A stretch of DNA of 64,000 nt. It comes from CBDBCK01 sp965203345 (lineage in GTDB: Bacteria; Chloroflexota; Dehalococcoidia; Lucifugimonadales; Lucifugimonadaceae). Of this stretch, positions 62,227 through 64,000 are shown piece after piece (position 1 is the first letter of the stretch; each line of letters begins with the position of its first letter). A model generated the notes under the pieces. The model made no database searches, was not told where the DNA came from, and saw only the letters and a program-made list of their open reading frames with translations. The position numbers and the translations under genes were made by a program. The stretch is from NCBI GenBank assembly GCA_965203345.1, contig CBDBCK010000027.1, positions 248,001 through 312,000 on the forward strand. Direction: 5' to 3'.

Positions 62227-62621
62227 CGCGCAATACTGCTCAAAGAAAACCACGCCCACCGCGTCGCCAAAATCGCCAGAACTATGCGAAAGAGAATCCT
62301 AACCCTGGATATAAGGACGTAATGTTCCTTCGCCGTTTCTTAAATGAGCGCGGAAGAGCTGTCCCCTCCAAACGACTGGGTAGGAATGCTAAGTTTCAGC
62401 GTAAGTTGCGCATAGCTATTCAGCGAGCTCGCTTTATGGCTTTGTTGCCCTACGCCCAAGAGCATAGGCGAGTGACTGCCCTCATCAGCGAACCATCTCA
62501 GGAATCCGACCCAGAACAAGACAGAACAGAACACTCGTCTAATGTTGTTGATGACTCTTCCTCACAGAAAATTGCTATTGCTCCCGAAGAGGAGATCGAT
62601 GGAGCACGAATGGAAGAATAG
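62220..62621 (+). CDS. rpsR: 30S ribosomal protein S18 with acidic C-terminal extension
   Basis: The S18 core spans about residues 30-87 ([20 protein letters not shown], then [17 protein letters not shown]). It is preceded by about 28 basic residues and followed by about 45 acidic/polar residues, giving 133 in place of the usual 75-100. It starts with TTG overlapping the ssb stop, with GGAGGA 6 nt upstream inside ssb. The tail ([13 protein letters not shown] and [11 protein letters not shown]) has no counterpart in well-studied S18. Confidence 0.9.
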   Translation: MVTRNTAQRKPRPPRRQNRQNYAKENPNPGYKDVMFLRRFLNERGRAVPSKRLGRNAKFQRKLRIAIQRARFMALLPYAQEHRRVTALISEPSQESDPEQDRTEHSSNVVDDSSSQKIAIAPEEEIDGARMEE

Positions 62622-62768
62622 AAACAGCGCTATTAAGCTCGTATTTCTCACATCAATGTTTTGTACTTTCATAACAGTCGGGTTTGTGGGAGTGTGAGTT
62701 TTTGCTGGAATATTGATTGGAGGGTTTCATCCGTACTTCTTGTGACAACCTCAAAACGATAATAAATT

Positions 62769-62794
62769 CTACTGTTTCCAGTTTCAGTAGTTTT
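62769..62794 (+). terminator. weak hairpin with T-tract after rpsR
   Basis: CTACTG and CAGTAG arms (62769-62774 and 62785-62790) with a 10-nt loop are followed by TTTT. The stem is short, so this is only a candidate terminator or an element in the leader of the next gene. Confidence 0.3.
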
Positions 62795-62818
62795 GTGAGA
62801 AAGATGGATTATAGTTAA

Positions 62819-64000
62819 GTGGTTACTTCGGATCAAGACAGAGCACCCCCGACTGGCACGCCTCTGGATTTGCCTGATGACTGGGAGATAGGCAAACGAA
62901 CTATCATAAAAAGGGGGGGTACAAACCGATTCCAGCTCGCTCGTATGAAAGAAGAGGCAGCCTCGCGTCGTCGTCCCCTCATAATTGCGGGCCTTTTGTT
63001 GGTTCTTGCGCTGTCTGTCGTGTTTATCTACGCTTACGTTAACACTTATGTGGTACCGCCCAGACAGACCTCAATAAAGGTACGTGACACTATTTATACT
63101 CGAGGAGACGTCATAGACTTTATTCGTTTCAATCAGAGGATAACGGAGGAGTCTGGAGAAGAATTTTCCATAGGTCTTTCCCCATTTCAATATCTGGAGA
63201 CTCTTCTGCGCTATGAGTTGGCATATCAAAGTGCCCCTCGCTTTAACATAAGTGTTACTCCAGAAGACGTGGATGACTCTGTGATAGATATTCTTGCGTT
63301 CTCCGCAATAACTGCAGGTGAGAAACCTTCTTCGGCATATCAAACTGACCTTGAAGAGGCTAAAAGACAATTCCTAAACAGAGTAGGGTTACCTGAAGAG
63401 ACCTGGCGCAGCTTCGTTCAAAGGTCGCTTTTTTTGGATAAACTCCGTGCCGTGCTGGCTCAAGACGTGCCCAGAGTACAATCGCACGTTCTCGTATACC
63501 GGCTAAATTTTCCAAGACCGCCTGATATAGAAACTAAACGCCGGATACTGCGGTCTTTGCAATCGGGAAAAAACCCTGAAGCGGTGGCTATTGAATTTTC
63601 ACTCGATCCAGACGTAGAACGTAACAAAGGCAGAGTCGGCTGGCTACCGGAAGGGATTTTAGGTACTATAGACCCGGTGCTGTTCGGTGTGAACGAAGAA
63701 GGGACGCGCTTCTTGCCGTTTAATTTTCCAAGTGAACCTTATTTAGACAACGAAACCCAAACCTATAACATATATGTGGTCGCTGATACTGATGAGACAC
63801 GCCCAGTCTCGGGCGTGCACTTTGAACAGCTTACCGATAGATCTCTGACTATATTTATGAACGAAGAGCGCCAAAGATTGGCCCTTGCCGGCGAGATTTT
63901 TATTGATCTCAATGACGAAATATATGCTTGGACTGTAGATCAATTGCAGCTTTCTTCGCAGGATCTGACACCCACTCCTGCTATTGATTTTGGGGGATTA
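62819..64000 (+). CDS. membrane-anchored parvulin-type peptidyl-prolyl isomerase (PrsA/SurA-like), C-terminus outside window
   Basis: The frame is open for 394 codons to the window end. The start is GTG, preceded by a four-codon ATG frame whose TAA abuts it. A cytoplasmic basic N-terminus leads into one membrane helix (about 62-80, LIIAGLLLVLALSVVFIYAY). A chaperone-like helical region (YRLNF at its end) and a parvulin domain follow. The parvulin pattern is visible in GKNPEAVAIEFSLDPD and GRVGWLPEG. The protein probably assists folding of exported proteins. No clear promoter was found. Confidence 0.85.
   Translation, partial: MVTSDQDRAPPTGTPLDLPDDWEIGKRTIIKRGGTNRFQLARMKEEAASRRRPLIIAGLLLVLALSVVFIYAYVNTYVVPPRQTSIKVRDTIYTRGDVIDFIRFNQRITEESGEEFSIGLSPFQYLETLLRYELAYQSAPRFNISVTPEDVDDSVIDILAFSAITAGEKPSSAYQTDLEEAKRQFLNRVGLPEETWRSFVQRSLFLDKLRAVLAQDVPRVQSHVLVYRLNFPRPPDIETKRRILRSLQSGKNPEAVAIEFSLDPDVERNKGRVGWLPEGILGTIDPVLFGVNEEGTRFLPFNFPSEPYLDNETQTYNIYVVADTDETRPVSGVHFEQLTDRSLTIFMNEERQRLALAGEIFIDLNDEIYAWTVDQLQLSSQDLTPTPAIDFGGL

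Overview
The window is a gene-dense, moderate-GC bacterial chromosome segment. No rRNA, tRNA, CRISPR array or insertion sequence was seen. The gene content fits a free-living, probably marine, aerobic Chloroflexota bacterium (SAR202 / Dehalococcoidia-like): alternative complex III with a DUF3341 subunit, hopanoid genes, nickel superoxide dismutase, a Ycf45-like ATPase, the PdxS/PdxT route to PLP, an enolase-superfamily enzyme and a fused siroheme decarboxylase. This placement is an inference from gene content only.

Layout. (1) 1-11.8 kb, minus strand: a nearly continuous hopanoid operon. In transcription order it is a polyprenyl synthase, hpnH, hpnG, hpnA, shc, a YjbQ-family gene, hpnC, hpnD, hpnE, then a 2-hydroxyacid dehydrogenase lacking two catalytic residues and an FGGY sugar kinase cut by the window edge. 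Together these can make squalene from farnesyl diphosphate, cyclise it to hopene, and start the C35 bacteriohopanepolyol side chain. (2) 11.9-15.5 kb, plus: radC, then the 5-oxoprolinase genes pxpABC. (3) 15.7-20.6 kb, minus: pdxS, pdxT, a Ycf45-like ATPase, tmk and an HpcH/HpaI aldolase. (4) 20.7-25.9 kb, plus: biotin carboxylase, biotin carrier protein, a TSUP transporter, a ThDP enzyme and a cupin. (5) 26.1-28.2 kb, minus: a broken phospholipase-D/ATPase gene with a frameshift and an in-frame amber codon. (6) 28.4-29.4 kb: divergent sodN and sodX. (7) 29.4-35.6 kb, minus: tetrapyrrole genes (ahbAB fusion, met8-like, hemC, cobA-hemD fusion, hemB) followed by an aquaporin. This set suggests heme made through siroheme.

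(8) 35.6-37.1 kb: decayed fragments, a DUF6379 protein and a class II aldolase. (9) 37.2-45.4 kb, minus: the alternative complex III operon with a pentaheme cytochrome, a split ActB, two NrfD-like subunits, ActD and ActE. It starts at a divergent promoter region shared with a solitary peptide-type ABC substrate-binding lipoprotein. (10) 47.8-50.2 kb, plus: two paralogous small lipoproteins and a canonical 2-hydroxyacid dehydrogenase. (11) 50.8-56.5 kb, minus: comEA-comEC. The ComEA homologue is very large, with eight helix-hairpin-helix modules and an eight-copy low-complexity tail. (12) 56.7-64 kb, plus: an enolase-superfamily enzyme, ilvE, two membrane proteins (one a PAP2-like protein without its catalytic histidines), glyA, rpsF-ssb-rpsR and a parvulin foldase cut by the window end.

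The observations most worth a second look are the expanded ComEA, the doubly broken PLD-ATPase gene, the degenerate enzymes (2-hydroxyacid dehydrogenase and PAP2), and siroheme-route heme genes in an apparently aerobic genome.
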